A stretch of 64,000 bases of DNA from Rhodopseudomonas palustris (GTDB taxonomy: Bacteria; Pseudomonadota; Alphaproteobacteria; Rhizobiales; Xanthobacteraceae): the NCBI RefSeq assembly GCF_034479375.1, contig NZ_CP140155.1:4998501-5062500 (forward strand). Direction: 5' to 3'. This document shows positions 8,343-17,357 of this stretch, in pieces. Each line of letters begins with the position of its first letter. Position 1 is the stretch's first letter. The notes under the pieces were generated by a model. The model was not told where the DNA came from and made no database searches. It saw only the letters and a list, made by a program, of their open reading frames with translations. The position numbers and the translations under genes are program-made.

Positions 8343-9197
8343 TCACCACCGCAATTCCCGCGTCAGCGCGGCCGGCGGGTGGCCGAACAGCTCGGTCACC
8401 GCCGCAGTATCGAGCCGGTCGATGCCCTCGAAGGCGTCGGAATGGATGCCGCGGGTGACGAACAACAGATCGATGCCGTAGCTTTGCGCGCCGGCGAGGT
8501 CGGTTCGCACCGAATCGCCGATCGCCAGCACGCGCGGCAGCGGCGTCTCCGCATTGCGGAGCCCGCGTGCGAGCGCCATCGCGCGGTCGTAGATCGGCCG
8601 GTGCGGCTTGCCGTAGAAGATCACGTCGCCGCCGAGTTCGCGATACAGTTCGGCGATCGCGCCGGCGCAGTAGATCAGCCGGTCGCCGCGCTCGACCACG
8701 ATGTCGGGATTGGCGCAGACCAGCGTCAGCTTGCGCGCCAGCGCCTCGCCCATCATGGCGCGATAGTCCTCGGCCGATTCGGTCTCGTCGTCGAACGGGC
8801 CGGTGCAGATGATGTAGTCGGCGGCCTCCAGCGGCGTCAGCCTGGCGTCGAGGCCGCGATAGATCGAATTGTCGCGATCCGGGCCGAGCCAGAACACCGA
8901 CTGGCCGGGATGCTCGGCGACGTAAGTTCGGGTGAGGTCGCCGGACGAGACGATGGCGTCGTAGCAATCGTCGGGCACGTCCAGCTTGCGGAGCTGGCGC
9001 TGCACCGAATCCGCCGGTCGCGGCGCGTTGGTGATCAGCACCACGGTGCGGCCGTCGGCGCGGGCGTTGCGCAGCGCCTCGCAGGCCTCGGGGAATGATT
9101 CCAGGCCGTTGTGCACGACGCCCCAGATGTCGCTCAGCACGACATCGACGGATCCCACCAGCTCGCGCAGGTGCTCGACGAAACGAAGCGTGGTCAT
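8343..9197 (-). CDS. HAD-superfamily class IIA hydrolase (TIGR01459-like)
   Basis: A 284-aa HAD phosphatase-fold protein of the NagD-like IIA subclass found widely in alphaproteobacteria. Substrate unknown. Motif I is SDIWGVVHNG, giving nucleophile D23 but Trp at D+2, where most HAD phosphatases have Asp. Motif II is LITNAPR (Thr at about 55). Motif III is YGKPH, and motif IV is GDSVRTDLAGA. The W in place of the acid/base Asp is typical of this subfamily as I know it, so catalysis may differ from standard phosphatases. The next gene upstream (EAL protein) ends 12 bp before its start, so the two may be one transcript. Confidence 0.85.
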   Translation of the reverse strand: MTTLRFVEHLRELVGSVDVVLSDIWGVVHNGLESFPEACEALRNARADGRTVVLITNAPRPADSVQRQLRKLDVPDDCYDAIVSSGDLTRTYVAEHPGQSVFWLGPDRDNSIYRGLDARLTPLEAADYIICTGPFDDETESAEDYRAMMGEALARKLTLVCANPDIVVERGDRLIYCAGAIAELYRELGGDVIFYGKPHRPIYDRAMALARGLRNAETPLPRVLAIGDSVRTDLAGAQSYGIDLLFVTRGIHSDAFEGIDRLDTAAVTELFGHPPAALTRELRW

Positions 9198-9209
9198 GAG
9201 GGAAAACGG

Positions 9210-10682
9210 TCAGGCCGGGCCGACGGCACGGCGCGCCAGCGCGGCGAGGCCGGTCGCGGCGCGCGGCGGATCGATCCGGGCGGGTTCGCCCTTCGGGGAG
9301 GAGCCTGCAGCATGTGGAGAGGCGATGTCCTGCTTGGCCTTGTCGCCGGGCGTGGTGGGCGCAGGCGATGGGGCGGTCTCGGGTCGCAGCGGACGGGGCG
9401 CCGCGAACAAGAACCCCTGCCCAAACCGCACATCGTAGTCAAGCAGGTCGACCACGGCGCGCTCGCCCTCGATCCGTTCGGCGATCAGGTCGATGCCGAA
9501 CCGGCCGAGCAGATCGGAGAGGTCGGCGGGATGGATGTCGGCGGCCGGATGTTCGCGCTGGTCGAGCAGCAGCGCCGCCGGAACCTTGATGAAGCGGACG
9601 CCGCGGTCGGCGAGGTCGCGCGGCTCGAACCGCAGATCGGTGACGTGGTCGATCGAGAACCGGAAGCCGCGCTGCGCCAGCGCCGCGAGGTGCTCGGTCT
9701 CGAGCGGCCCGAGATTGCGCAGCGTGCTCTGCTTGAACTCGAGCACGAAGGACGGCGCCAGCGCCTTGTTGGCCTCGAGGAAATCGAGGCATTGCCCGAA
9801 CATCTCGGCGTCCGACAGGGTGGCGGCCGCGATGTTGACGAACACGCCGACGTCCTTGTTGCGTACCATCAGCCGGCGCAGCACCTGGATCGCGCGCAGA
9901 AACACCGCATGGTCGATTCGGCCCATCAGGCCGGCGGTCTCGGCGACCGTCAGAAATTCGTCGGCGGCCAGGATCTGGTCGTTGCCGTCGCGCAGCCGGG
10001 TCACGATCTCGTAGAACCGCACCTTGCGCTGCGGCAGGCTCACCAGCGGCTGCAGGTAGATGTCGAGCCGTCCGGTCTCGATCGCGGTCTTCACCGCGAC
10101 CAGAACCTGCGCCGGGTCGCGCGCCGGCTTCGGCGCCGCCGGCGGCGTCGTGACCGGGGCGGAGACCAGCTCGGTCAGGATCAGGGGCGCTGCGGCAGGC
10201 TGCGCCATCTGCTGATCCTCGACCTTGGCTTCAGGATCGAGCGTCGGCGGCCGACGCGGGGCGGCGCCCGTCGCGGCCGAAGTCAGCATCTCCTCGTGGG
10301 TGGCGACCGAGGCGGCGAGCTGTTTCACCAGCAGCCCGAGTTCGCCGATCTCGCTCATGGCGACCTGGGTGCGGTCCTGGCTGGCCGCATTGGCGGCCAG
10401 CACCCTGCCTTCGACCGCGGCGAGCCGGCGGCCGAATTCGGCGATCTGGCGGGCGAGGTCTGCGGTGCCGCGCGACAGATCGGCGATCTGGTGACCGGCG
10501 TCGGAACGGTCGCGCAGCCGGATCGACACGGCGCTGTAGAGAATGAACAGGGTCAGCGTCGCCAGCGCGACGATCGCGGACTCGACCGCGCTGAAGCCGG
10601 CGAGCGAATACACCACCGTACCCAGCGATACGGAGATCAGCACCATGCAGATGGCGATGAAAATGGTCGAGATTCGGATCAT
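9210..10682 (-). CDS. Membrane-anchored EAL-domain protein, probably degenerate
   Basis: A 490-aa protein with two N-terminal membrane segments (about 5-28 and 34-52) and a helical, probably coiled-coil stretch (about 60-130). A Pro/Ala linker and a C-terminal EAL domain (about 190-430) follow. The EAL motif itself reads E225-I-V. N283, E315, D345, K366, E402 and Q422 line up with metal and catalytic positions. The DDFGTG loop is D345-H-V-T-D, so the second Asp is His and the loop-6 glycines are lost. That predicts weak or no c-di-GMP hydrolysis and perhaps a binding or scaffold role. It has no GGDEF domain. It lies close upstream of the HAD hydrolase gene. Confidence 0.85.
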   Translation of the reverse strand: MIRISTIFIAICMVLISVSLGTVVYSLAGFSAVESAIVALATLTLFILYSAVSIRLRDRSDAGHQIADLSRGTADLARQIAEFGRRLAAVEGRVLAANAASQDRTQVAMSEIGELGLLVKQLAASVATHEEMLTSAATGAAPRRPPTLDPEAKVEDQQMAQPAAAPLILTELVSAPVTTPPAAPKPARDPAQVLVAVKTAIETGRLDIYLQPLVSLPQRKVRFYEIVTRLRDGNDQILAADEFLTVAETAGLMGRIDHAVFLRAIQVLRRLMVRNKDVGVFVNIAAATLSDAEMFGQCLDFLEANKALAPSFVLEFKQSTLRNLGPLETEHLAALAQRGFRFSIDHVTDLRFEPRDLADRGVRFIKVPAALLLDQREHPAADIHPADLSDLLGRFGIDLIAERIEGERAVVDLLDYDVRFGQGFLFAAPRPLRPETAPSPAPTTPGDKAKQDIASPHAAGSSPKGEPARIDPPRAATGLAALARRAVGPA

Positions 10683-10779
10683 CCAGCGCCGGTTTCCCTG
10701 CCGATCCCGCCATCATTGGTGATTCGGCGGACGAGTCCAAAGGATTCGTCCGCCGCAGGCAGGGTCGAGGCGGGGAGCG

Positions 10780-12126
10780 TCAGGCGATGGCGCGGATCAC
10801 ACGGCCGACTTTCTCGACGATTTCGCCGATATGCTCCGCATTCAGGATCAGCGGCGGGGTCAGGGCCAGGGTGTCGCCGGCGATCCGCAGCATCAGATCG
10901 TGGTCGTGGAAGGCCGAGTTCATCGCCTCGAAGCCGCGCTTGCCGGGGCCGTCGGCCATCGGCGCGAGGTCGATGCCGGCGGTCAGGCCGAGGGTGCGGA
11001 TATCGACGACGTTGGGCTCGGACTTCAGCGACATCACCGCGTCGGCGAACACCGGCTCGAGCGCCTTGGCGTTCTCGAACAGCTTCTCGTCGCGATAGAG
11101 GTCGAGCGTGGCGAGGCCGGCCGCGCAGGCCAAGGGATGCGCCGAATAGGTGTAGCCATGAAACAGCTCGATGGCGTAATCGGGCCCGCTCATGAAGGCA
11201 TCGTGGATCTCGGAGCTGGCGATCACGCCGCCCATCGGCACGGCGCCGTTGGTGACGCCCTTGGCGAAGGTGATCATGTCCGGGGTGACGCCGTAGCGCT
11301 CGGCGGCGAAGCTGTGGCCGAGCCGGCCGAAGCCGGTGATGACCTCGTCGAAGATCAGCAGGATGCCGTGCTTTTTGGTGATCTCGCGCAGCTTCTGGAG
11401 GTAGCCCTTCGGCGGCGGCAGCACGCCGGTGGAGCCGGCCATCGGCTCGACAATCACCGCCGCGATGGTGTTGGCGCCGTGCAGATTGACGAGGCCCTCC
11501 AGCGCGTCGGCGAAGTGGGCGCCGTACTCCGGCTCGCCCTTGCTGAACGCTTGCTTGTCGCGATCATAGGTCGCAGGCAGATGGTCGACGCCGTTCAAGA
11601 GCGTGCCGAACATCTTGCGGTTGTTGCCGATGCCGCCGACCGCGGTGCCGCCGAAACCGACGCCGTGATAGCCGCGCTCGCGGCCGATGAAGCGGGTGCG
11701 GCCGCCCTGGCCGCGGATCTGCTGCCAGGCCATCGCGATCTTCAGCGCGGTGTCGGCGGCTTCCGAGCCGGAATTGCAGAAGAACACGTGGTCGAGGCCT
11801 TCGGGGGCCAGATCGGCGATCCGGCTGGCGAGTTCGAACGCCTTCGGCTGGCCGAACTGGAACGGCGGCGAGAAGTCCAGCGCCTCGGCCTGGGCGGCGA
11901 TCGCCGCGGAAATCTGGGGGCGGCCGTGCCCGGCGTTGCTGCACCACATGCCGGCTGCCGCGTCGATGATCTTGCGCCCGTCCGTGGTGAAATAGTGCAT
12001 GTCCTTGGCGCCTGCGATCATCTTCGGCGCGCGCTTGAAGGCCCGGTTCGCCGTGAACGGCATCCAGAACGCATCGAGGTCGTTCGGCACGTTGACGGCG
12101 GAATTGGGCTTGCTCTTCTCTAACAT
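10780..12126 (-). CDS. Class III aminotransferase (omega-amino acid--pyruvate type)
   Basis: A PLP-dependent transaminase of 448 aa, resembling beta-alanine/omega-amino acid:pyruvate aminotransferases. The cofactor pocket residues are visible: NSGSEA at 118-123, YHG at about 153-155, D260 with E261 (FDEVITGFGR), and the PLP lysine K289 in ITFAKGVTNG. The substrate is inferred from overall resemblance only. I choose the ATG at 12126 because GAGGAG lies 6-7 nt upstream. The frame stays open 38 codons further but codes for atypical sequence. It is divergent from hisS across about 235 bp. Confidence 0.9.
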   Translation of the reverse strand: MLEKSKPNSAVNVPNDLDAFWMPFTANRAFKRAPKMIAGAKDMHYFTTDGRKIIDAAAGMWCSNAGHGRPQISAAIAAQAEALDFSPPFQFGQPKAFELASRIADLAPEGLDHVFFCNSGSEAADTALKIAMAWQQIRGQGGRTRFIGRERGYHGVGFGGTAVGGIGNNRKMFGTLLNGVDHLPATYDRDKQAFSKGEPEYGAHFADALEGLVNLHGANTIAAVIVEPMAGSTGVLPPPKGYLQKLREITKKHGILLIFDEVITGFGRLGHSFAAERYGVTPDMITFAKGVTNGAVPMGGVIASSEIHDAFMSGPDYAIELFHGYTYSAHPLACAAGLATLDLYRDEKLFENAKALEPVFADAVMSLKSEPNVVDIRTLGLTAGIDLAPMADGPGKRGFEAMNSAFHDHDLMLRIAGDTLALTPPLILNAEHIGEIVEKVGRVIRAIA

Positions 12127-12360
12127 AGCGCTCCTCATGCATGCGCAGGCTGGTTTGCGGACGGCGCGGCAGGCTAGCAGCTTCGAGGAACCACGGAAAC
12201 GCCGGGAGCCCGCACATTTGCGTGGGGCATCCATTCGCAACGGCCGGCCGACGCCCAGAACGGAGGCACCCCGCCTTCGATTTGCGCTGGATCATGCAGC
12301 CCAGCCTTGCTGCACGGCAGGGCGGCTGGTACCAACCCGGCCCTGAGCGGAAAGGCGACC

Positions 12361-13938
12361 ATGGCTGAAAAACCGAAGAAACCGCAGAAGTTGCGCGCCC
12401 GTCTGCCGCGCGGCCTGGCCGATCGCGGCCCCGCCGAGATCGCGGCGACCCGCGCGATGGTGGAAACCATCCGCGAGGTCTACGAGCGCTACGGCTTCGA
12501 GCCGGTCGAGACCCCGGCGTTCGAATACACCGACGCGCTCGGCAAGTTCCTGCCGGATCAGGACCGCCCCAACGAGGGCGTGTTCTCGCTGCAGGACGAC
12601 GACGAGCAGTGGATCAGCCTGCGCTATGATCTCACCGCGCCGCTGGCGCGCTACGTCGCCGAGAATTTCGACGCACTACCCAAGCCCTATCGCAGCTACC
12701 GCTTCGGCTGGGTGTTCCGCAACGAAAAGCCCGGCCCCGGCCGCTTCCGCCAGTTCATGCAGTTCGACGCCGACACGGTGGGCTCCGGCTCGCCGGCCGC
12801 CGACGCCGAGATGTGCATGATGGCCGCCGACACGATGGAAGCGCTGGGCATCCCGCGCGGCAGCTACGTGGTGAAGGTGAATAACCGCAAGGTGCTGGAT
12901 GGGGTGTTGGAGTCGATCGGGCTTGGCGGCGATGAAAATGCTGGGCGTCGGCTCACGGTGCTGCGGGCGATCGACAAGCTGGATCGGCTTGGGCCAGATG
13001 GCACCCATTCCTTGCTTACCGTCGGAAGGAAAGACGAGAGCGGCGATTTCACGAACGGAGCAGGTCTAAACGAAGACCAAGCACTTCGCGTGCTGCGATT
13101 TCTTGATATCCTGCCCCTCGCCGTTCCTGACAAGGATGGAAGTCGATTTAGCCATACTGCTCCTGCAAGCGAATTTGAGCGTTCGGAAACCTACTTCACT
13201 TGGCTGCGTCATCACGCCGATCTCGGCCCTTCGGGATTGGCCGGCGTTGATGAACTGACTTCCATCTCAGAGTTGGTGAAGAGCAGCGGCTACGGCGACG
13301 ACAGGATCAAGATCGATCCCTCCGTCGTCCGCGGCCTCGAATACTACACCGGCCCGGTCTACGAGGTTGAACTGCTGCTCGAGACCAAGGACGAGAAGGG
13401 GCGCCCGGTTCGGTTCGGTTCGGTCGGCGGTGGTGGCCGTTACGACGGCCTCGTCTCGCGCTTCCGCGGCGAGCCGGTGCCGGCGACCGGGTTCTCGATC
13501 GGTGTGTCGCGGCTGCAGGCGGCGCTGACGATGATCGGCAAGCTCGGGACCCGGCCCGCGACCGGCCCGGTGGTGGTGACGGTGTTCGACCGCGAGCGGC
13601 TGGCCGACTACCAGAAGATGGTGTCGCAGCTCCGCGCCGAGGACATTCGCGCCGAGCTCTATCTCGGCAATCCGAAGAACATGGGCAACCAGCTCAAATA
13701 CGCCGACAAGCGCAACTCGCCTTGCGTGATCATCCAGGGCTCCGATGAAAAGAACGATCCGGACGGCGCGCAGGTGATCGTCAAGGACCTGATCCTCGGC
13801 GCCGAACTCGCTGCGCTGGACAAGGATCGCGACGATTATCTGCAGCGTCAGGCCGACGCCCAGCGCAAAGTGCCGCAGCTCGGGATGATCGACGAAGTGC
13901 GGCGGATTCTGGCGCGGCACGACATCGACTGGAATTGA
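12361..13938 (+). CDS. hisS: Histidyl-tRNA synthetase
   Basis: A class II synthetase of 525 aa that charges tRNA-His. Motif 2 ([20 protein letters not shown]), the HisA motif ([11 protein letters not shown]) and motif 3 ([12 protein letters not shown]) are intact, and a C-terminal anticodon-binding domain follows. The [14 protein letters not shown] form and the RKDESGDFT segment mark the divergent alphaproteobacterial HisRS type, longer than E. coli HisRS and associated in that clade with altered tRNA-His identity rules. The start ATG at 12361 has GAAAGG upstream. The stretch from about 12900 to 13310 differs in base and codon use from both flanks (see findings), though the frame is intact. 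Confidence 0.96.
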   Translation: MAEKPKKPQKLRARLPRGLADRGPAEIAATRAMVETIREVYERYGFEPVETPAFEYTDALGKFLPDQDRPNEGVFSLQDDDEQWISLRYDLTAPLARYVAENFDALPKPYRSYRFGWVFRNEKPGPGRFRQFMQFDADTVGSGSPAADAEMCMMAADTMEALGIPRGSYVVKVNNRKVLDGVLESIGLGGDENAGRRLTVLRAIDKLDRLGPDGTHSLLTVGRKDESGDFTNGAGLNEDQALRVLRFLDILPLAVPDKDGSRFSHTAPASEFERSETYFTWLRHHADLGPSGLAGVDELTSISELVKSSGYGDDRIKIDPSVVRGLEYYTGPVYEVELLLETKDEKGRPVRFGSVGGGGRYDGLVSRFRGEPVPATGFSIGVSRLQAALTMIGKLGTRPATGPVVVTVFDRERLADYQKMVSQLRAEDIRAELYLGNPKNMGNQLKYADKRNSPCVIIQGSDEKNDPDGAQVIVKDLILGAELAALDKDRDDYLQRQADAQRKVPQLGMIDEVRRILARHDIDWN

Positions 13939-13960
13939 CGGCGGACGGCGCGCAGTCGAA

Positions 13961-14097
13961 CCCTCTCCCCTTGTGGGAGAGGGTCGCTTCGCGAAGCGAA
14001 GCGGGGTGAGGGGTCGAGGGCCTTTGCCGAGATCACAGGTCCCCCTCATCCGTCGCGGACTTCGTCCGCGCCACCTTCTCCCACAAGGGGAGAAGGG
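13961..14097. repeat. Palindromic repeat, family C
   Basis: Outer arms ccctctccccttgtgggagaggg and ccttctcccacaaggggagaaggg, with an inner gcttcgcgaagc hairpin and ggggtgaggg. It fills the gap between hisS and the tautomerase gene. Related copies are at 39963-40014, 42725-42879 and 54211-54362. Confidence 0.85.
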
Positions 14098-14140
14098 CAA
14101 ATCAACAGCGCTCATCGCGCGACCACAGGGAGAAACCGCA

Positions 14141-14344
14141 ATGCCCGAGATCACCGTCAACATGGCCGCAGGCCGCACCGACGACCAGAAGGCGGCGATG
14201 ATGCGCGACATCTCGCAGGCGCTGGTGACGCATCTCGGCGTCGCCGCCGAGGATGTGGTGATCCAGATCAACGAGGCGCCGCTCACCAACAAGATGAAGG
14301 GCGGCAAGACCTTCGTCGAGCGCAAGGCCGCGCAGGCGAAGTAA
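14141..14344 (+). CDS. 4-oxalocrotonate tautomerase-family protein
   Basis: A 67-aa member of the tautomerase superfamily. Pro follows the initiator Met (MPEITVNMAAGRT), giving the catalytic N-terminal proline after Met removal. The usual beta-alpha-beta layout is visible. The family isomerises 2-hydroxymuconate-like compounds, but no aromatic-degradation genes are adjacent, so the substrate is unknown. The ATG at 14141 follows AGGGAGAAACC. It is flanked by palindromic repeats on both sides and so is probably transcribed alone. Confidence 0.9.
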   Translation: MPEITVNMAAGRTDDQKAAMMRDISQALVTHLGVAAEDVVIQINEAPLTNKMKGGKTFVERKAAQAK

Positions 14345-14351
14345 GCCTATC

Positions 14352-14436
14352 CGTCATTGCGAGCGAAGCGAAGCAATCCAGAGGCTCCGAATACGAAGCT
14401 GGATTGCTTCGTCGGCTTCGCCTCCTCGCAATGACG
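14352..14436. repeat. Palindromic repeat, family B
   Basis: Arms cgtcattgcgagcgaagcg / cctcctcgcaatgacg, with inner arms gaagcaatccag / ctggattgcttc. A second copy is at 35883-35965. Confidence 0.85.
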
Positions 14437-14473
14437 GACGTGATGTCGTCGCCGAACTCTTGAAAGAGCCCTC

Positions 14474-14869
14474 ATGGACGCACGCGATGTTCTCTCCATT
14501 GGCATGACGGCCGAGCGGCAGATCACGGTGGCGCCGGAGCAGACGGTGCAGCATTTCGTGCCGTATATGCCGGCGGTGTTCGCCACCCCGCTGATGATCC
14601 TGGAGATGGAAATGGCCTCGGGCGAGGCCGTGCATCCGGCGTTGCCGCAGGGCTGGGTGACGGTCGGCACCGGCGTCGACATCCGTCATCTAACGCCGGC
14701 GCTGGTCGGCCATGCGGTGCGGACGATTTCGAAAGTCACTGCGGTCGAGCAGCGCACCGTCAGCTTCGAGGTCGCCTGCTGGGTCGGTACGCGCAAGATC
14801 GGCGACGGCAAACACATTCGCGGCCTGATCGACGTCGAAGCGTTCACGAAGCGCTTCAAGGACTGGTAG
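14474..14869 (+). CDS. FlK-like acyl-CoA thioesterase (hotdog fold)
   Basis: A 131-aa hotdog-fold protein. Its spacing of T38, E46 and H72 (8 and 26 residues) equals that of the catalytic T42/E50/H76 of the Streptomyces fluoroacetyl-CoA thioesterase FlK. The FATPLM and VDIRHL contexts also fit that family. The family includes many general thioesterases, so specificity for fluoroacetyl-CoA is not implied. The start at 14474 follows GAAAGAG. It is isolated by repeats on each side. Confidence 0.82.
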   Translation: MDARDVLSIGMTAERQITVAPEQTVQHFVPYMPAVFATPLMILEMEMASGEAVHPALPQGWVTVGTGVDIRHLTPALVGHAVRTISKVTAVEQRTVSFEVACWVGTRKIGDGKHIRGLIDVEAFTKRFKDW

Positions 14870-14880
14870 CCAATGGACGA

Positions 14881-14996
14881 GTCATTCCGGGGCGCCGCGC
14901 AGCGGCGAACCCGGAATCTGGAGCTGTTCAGCACCCGGCGTCCAGCTATCATCTCGGGATCCCGGGTTCGCGCCTGATGGCGCGCCCCGGGATGAC
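14881..14996. repeat. Palindromic repeat, family A
   Basis: Inverted repeat with arms gtcattccggggcgc / gcgccccgggatgac, between convergent genes (thioesterase and the large membrane protein). Confidence 0.85.
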
Positions 14997-15017
14997 GGCG
15001 CGTGTCGCAGGGATCGG

Positions 15018-17090
15018 TCAGCGCCCCTCGCGCAGCCAGGTCGCCGCGAAGGCGCCAAGCAGCAGCATCAGGCCGATCAGGCCGGTGAACACCGGCAGCA
15101 CGCCGACGCCGCGGACGACGCTGGCGTCGCGCATCCGCACGCCGAGCCAGCCGTCGCCGCGGAACAGCGTCGCGGATTGCACCGGGACGATCCGCGGCAG
15201 CTCGACGCTGCCGCCGTCGGCGATCCGCCGCGAATCCCCGCCGGTCGCCTGCGCCAGCGGTTTCAGCGTCTCCGCAGTCGACGTGACTTCGGAGAATTCC
15301 TTCGGGTTGACCGGCCCGACATTGATCAGCGCCTTCAACGTGCCGTCGGTCGCGGCCCAAAGGCCGAGCTCGTCGGCCGGCAGCGTCGTGCGCCAGATGC
15401 CGGGATCGCTCGGGGCGAGGGTGAGCTGCCGGGTCTGACCGGACGGCGAGGTGACGGTGACGGGCGGCACGGCGTCGGCCATGGTCTGGCGGATCACCTG
15501 CAGATCCTTGCCCTCGACCTTCAGCCGCAGCGCCTCCTCGTCCAGATCCGGCTGCTTCATCAGCCAATGCGACATTCGCCGCAGCAGGTCGAGATGCGGG
15601 CCGCCGCCCTCATAGCCGCGCGCCCACAGCCAGATGTGGTCGCTCAGCAGCAGCGCGACGCGGCCCTCGCCGTAGTGCGAGAGCAGCAGCAGCGGGGCGT
15701 TGTCGGCGCCGGTCATCAGCGGCGGCGTGGTGGCGTTGCGGGTGTCGACGGTGCGGAAGAAGCGGCTCCATTTCGGCGGCTCTGAGTTCGAGCCTTCGAG
15801 CCCGCGCGTCACCGGATGGCGTTTGCCGGCGTCGCTCAGATGCGCATAAAACGGCTTCTCGGTGACGCCGACCGGCTCGGCCGGCAGCAGCGAATCCAGC
15901 GGCGTGCGCCAGATCGAGGTGGTCGAGGCGTAGTCGGGCCCGGCCGACACCAGCACCGCGCCGCCATTGCGCACATAGCGCGCGATATTGTCGAAATACG
16001 CGATCGGCAGCACGCCCTGGCGGGCGTAGCGGTCGAAGATGATGAGCTGAAACTCGTTGATCTTCTGCTGGAACAGCTCGCGGGTCGGAAATGCGATCAG
16101 CGACAGCTCGTTGATCGGCGTGCCGTCCTGTTTTTCCGGCGGCCGCAGAATGGTGAAGTGCACGAGGTCCACGCTGGCGTCGGATTTCAGCAGATTGCGC
16201 CAGGTGCGCTCGCCGGAATGCGGCTCGCCCGACACCAGCAGCACCCGTAGCTTGTCGCGGACGCCGTCGATCGAGACCACGGCGCGGTTGTTGACCGTGG
16301 TCAGTTCGTTCGGCACCGGCGAGGCGTCGATCTCGACGATGTTCTGGCCGGCGTGCTTGATCTCGACGTCGACGCTGACGGTCTGGCCGCTGGCGACGCT
16401 GCGCTCGCTCAGCACCTCGCCGTCGCGTCGCACCACCACGCGGGCGCGCTCGCCGCTGATGCCCTGGTCGTCGAGCCGGTAGGTGATGGTCTGATTCTGT
16501 CCGACGATGCCGAAGCGCGGCGACGCGACGATGGCGATGCGGCGGTCGCGCTCGTTGCTGCGGCCGGTGACCAGCGCATGCACCGGCGCCTGGAAGCCCA
16601 GCGCTGCGGCATTGGCCGGAATGTCGTGGACGCGGCCGTCGGTGATCAGGAAGGCGCCGGCGACGCGGTCGGTCGGCACGTCCGACAACGCCGAGGTCAG
16701 CGCGCCGAACAGCTTGGTGCCGTCGGTCTCGCCGTCGGCCTGTCCGGCCTCGACGACGCGGACCTCGACGCCCTTGAGCTGCTTCAGCCGGTCGACCAGC
16801 GCCTGCTTGGCCTGTTCGGCCTCCTCCGCACGGCTGCCGAAATTCTGACTCGGGCTCTTGTCGACCACGACCACGGCGACCGAGGACAGCGGCTCGCGTT
16901 CCTCGCGGGTGAAGGAGGGGTTCGACAGCGCCAGCAGGATCAGCGCCAGCGCCGCGATCCGCACCAGCGCGCCGCGCGAGCGGCCGAGCAGCAGCACGAT
17001 CGCGATGACCGCAATGGCGGCGAGCGCGACCCACAGCACGGCGGCGGGAACCAGAGGCGCGAAGGCGATGCCGTATTGCAACTCAAGCAC
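15018..17090 (-). CDS. Large membrane protein with VWA-like and GATase-like regions
   Basis: A 690-aa protein, last gene of the MoxR-DUF58-DUF4159 run. Two N-terminal membrane segments (about 10-55) precede a region starting VVVVDKSPS, a DxSxS metal-site pattern of the VWA fold, at about residue 75. The middle (about 280-480) reads like the class I glutamine-amidotransferase-like fold seen in such proteins, with no recognisable catalytic Cys. A final hydrophobic segment lies near 660-680. The large middle region is therefore probably periplasmic. Its exact function is unknown. The context suggests a membrane partner of the MoxR ATPase. It is separated from the DUF4159 gene by two palindromic repeats. 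Confidence 0.75.
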   Translation of the reverse strand: MLELQYGIAFAPLVPAAVLWVALAAIAVIAIVLLLGRSRGALVRIAALALILLALSNPSFTREEREPLSSVAVVVVDKSPSQNFGSRAEEAEQAKQALVDRLKQLKGVEVRVVEAGQADGETDGTKLFGALTSALSDVPTDRVAGAFLITDGRVHDIPANAAALGFQAPVHALVTGRSNERDRRIAIVASPRFGIVGQNQTITYRLDDQGISGERARVVVRRDGEVLSERSVASGQTVSVDVEIKHAGQNIVEIDASPVPNELTTVNNRAVVSIDGVRDKLRVLLVSGEPHSGERTWRNLLKSDASVDLVHFTILRPPEKQDGTPINELSLIAFPTRELFQQKINEFQLIIFDRYARQGVLPIAYFDNIARYVRNGGAVLVSAGPDYASTTSIWRTPLDSLLPAEPVGVTEKPFYAHLSDAGKRHPVTRGLEGSNSEPPKWSRFFRTVDTRNATTPPLMTGADNAPLLLLSHYGEGRVALLLSDHIWLWARGYEGGGPHLDLLRRMSHWLMKQPDLDEEALRLKVEGKDLQVIRQTMADAVPPVTVTSPSGQTRQLTLAPSDPGIWRTTLPADELGLWAATDGTLKALINVGPVNPKEFSEVTSTAETLKPLAQATGGDSRRIADGGSVELPRIVPVQSATLFRGDGWLGVRMRDASVVRGVGVLPVFTGLIGLMLLLGAFAATWLREGR

Positions 17091-17106
17091 CTCTCAACTT
17101 GAACAA

Positions 17107-17212
17107 CGTCATCCTGAGGTGCGCGTCGCGCCAGCGGCGCGCCTCGAAGGATGGCCGCACGGTGTGCGTCTCCATCCTTCGAGGCTCGCTGCGCTCGCGC
17201 CTCAGGATGACG
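17107..17212. repeat. Palindromic repeat, family D
   Basis: Arms cgtcatcctgaggtgcg / cgcctcaggatgacg, with inner gcctcgaaggatgg / ccatccttcgaggc. Related to 41200-41303 and 59692-59793. It sits within the operon gap between the 941-aa and 690-aa membrane protein genes. Confidence 0.85.
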
Positions 17213-17232
17213 GCCGTTGTATTCCCAGCGAA

Positions 17233-17332
17233 GTCATTCCGGGGCGCGCCGACAGGCGCGAACCCGGAATCGAGAGCTTCAGGGCATCTCGGGATTCCGG
17301 TTTCGCGAGCTGCGCTCGCGCCCCGGAATGAC
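17233..17332. repeat. Palindromic repeat, family A
   Basis: Inverted repeat with gtcattccggggcgc / gcgccccggaatgac arms, immediately next to the family D repeat. The two together fill the 267-bp gap between membrane protein genes. Confidence 0.85.
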
Positions 17333-17357
17333 GTGGTGAGGGCGGGATTAACTCGCA

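Noticed and set aside
9111..11195. 694-codon plus-strand open frame antisense to the EAL and aminotransferase genes
   Set aside because: It spans two unrelated genes and their gap, has no family resemblance and has the amino-acid bias of a shadow frame.
17107..17332. Tandem inverted repeats, considered as IS ends
   Set aside because: There is no transposase or target duplication. The same elements recur alone elsewhere as palindromic repeats.
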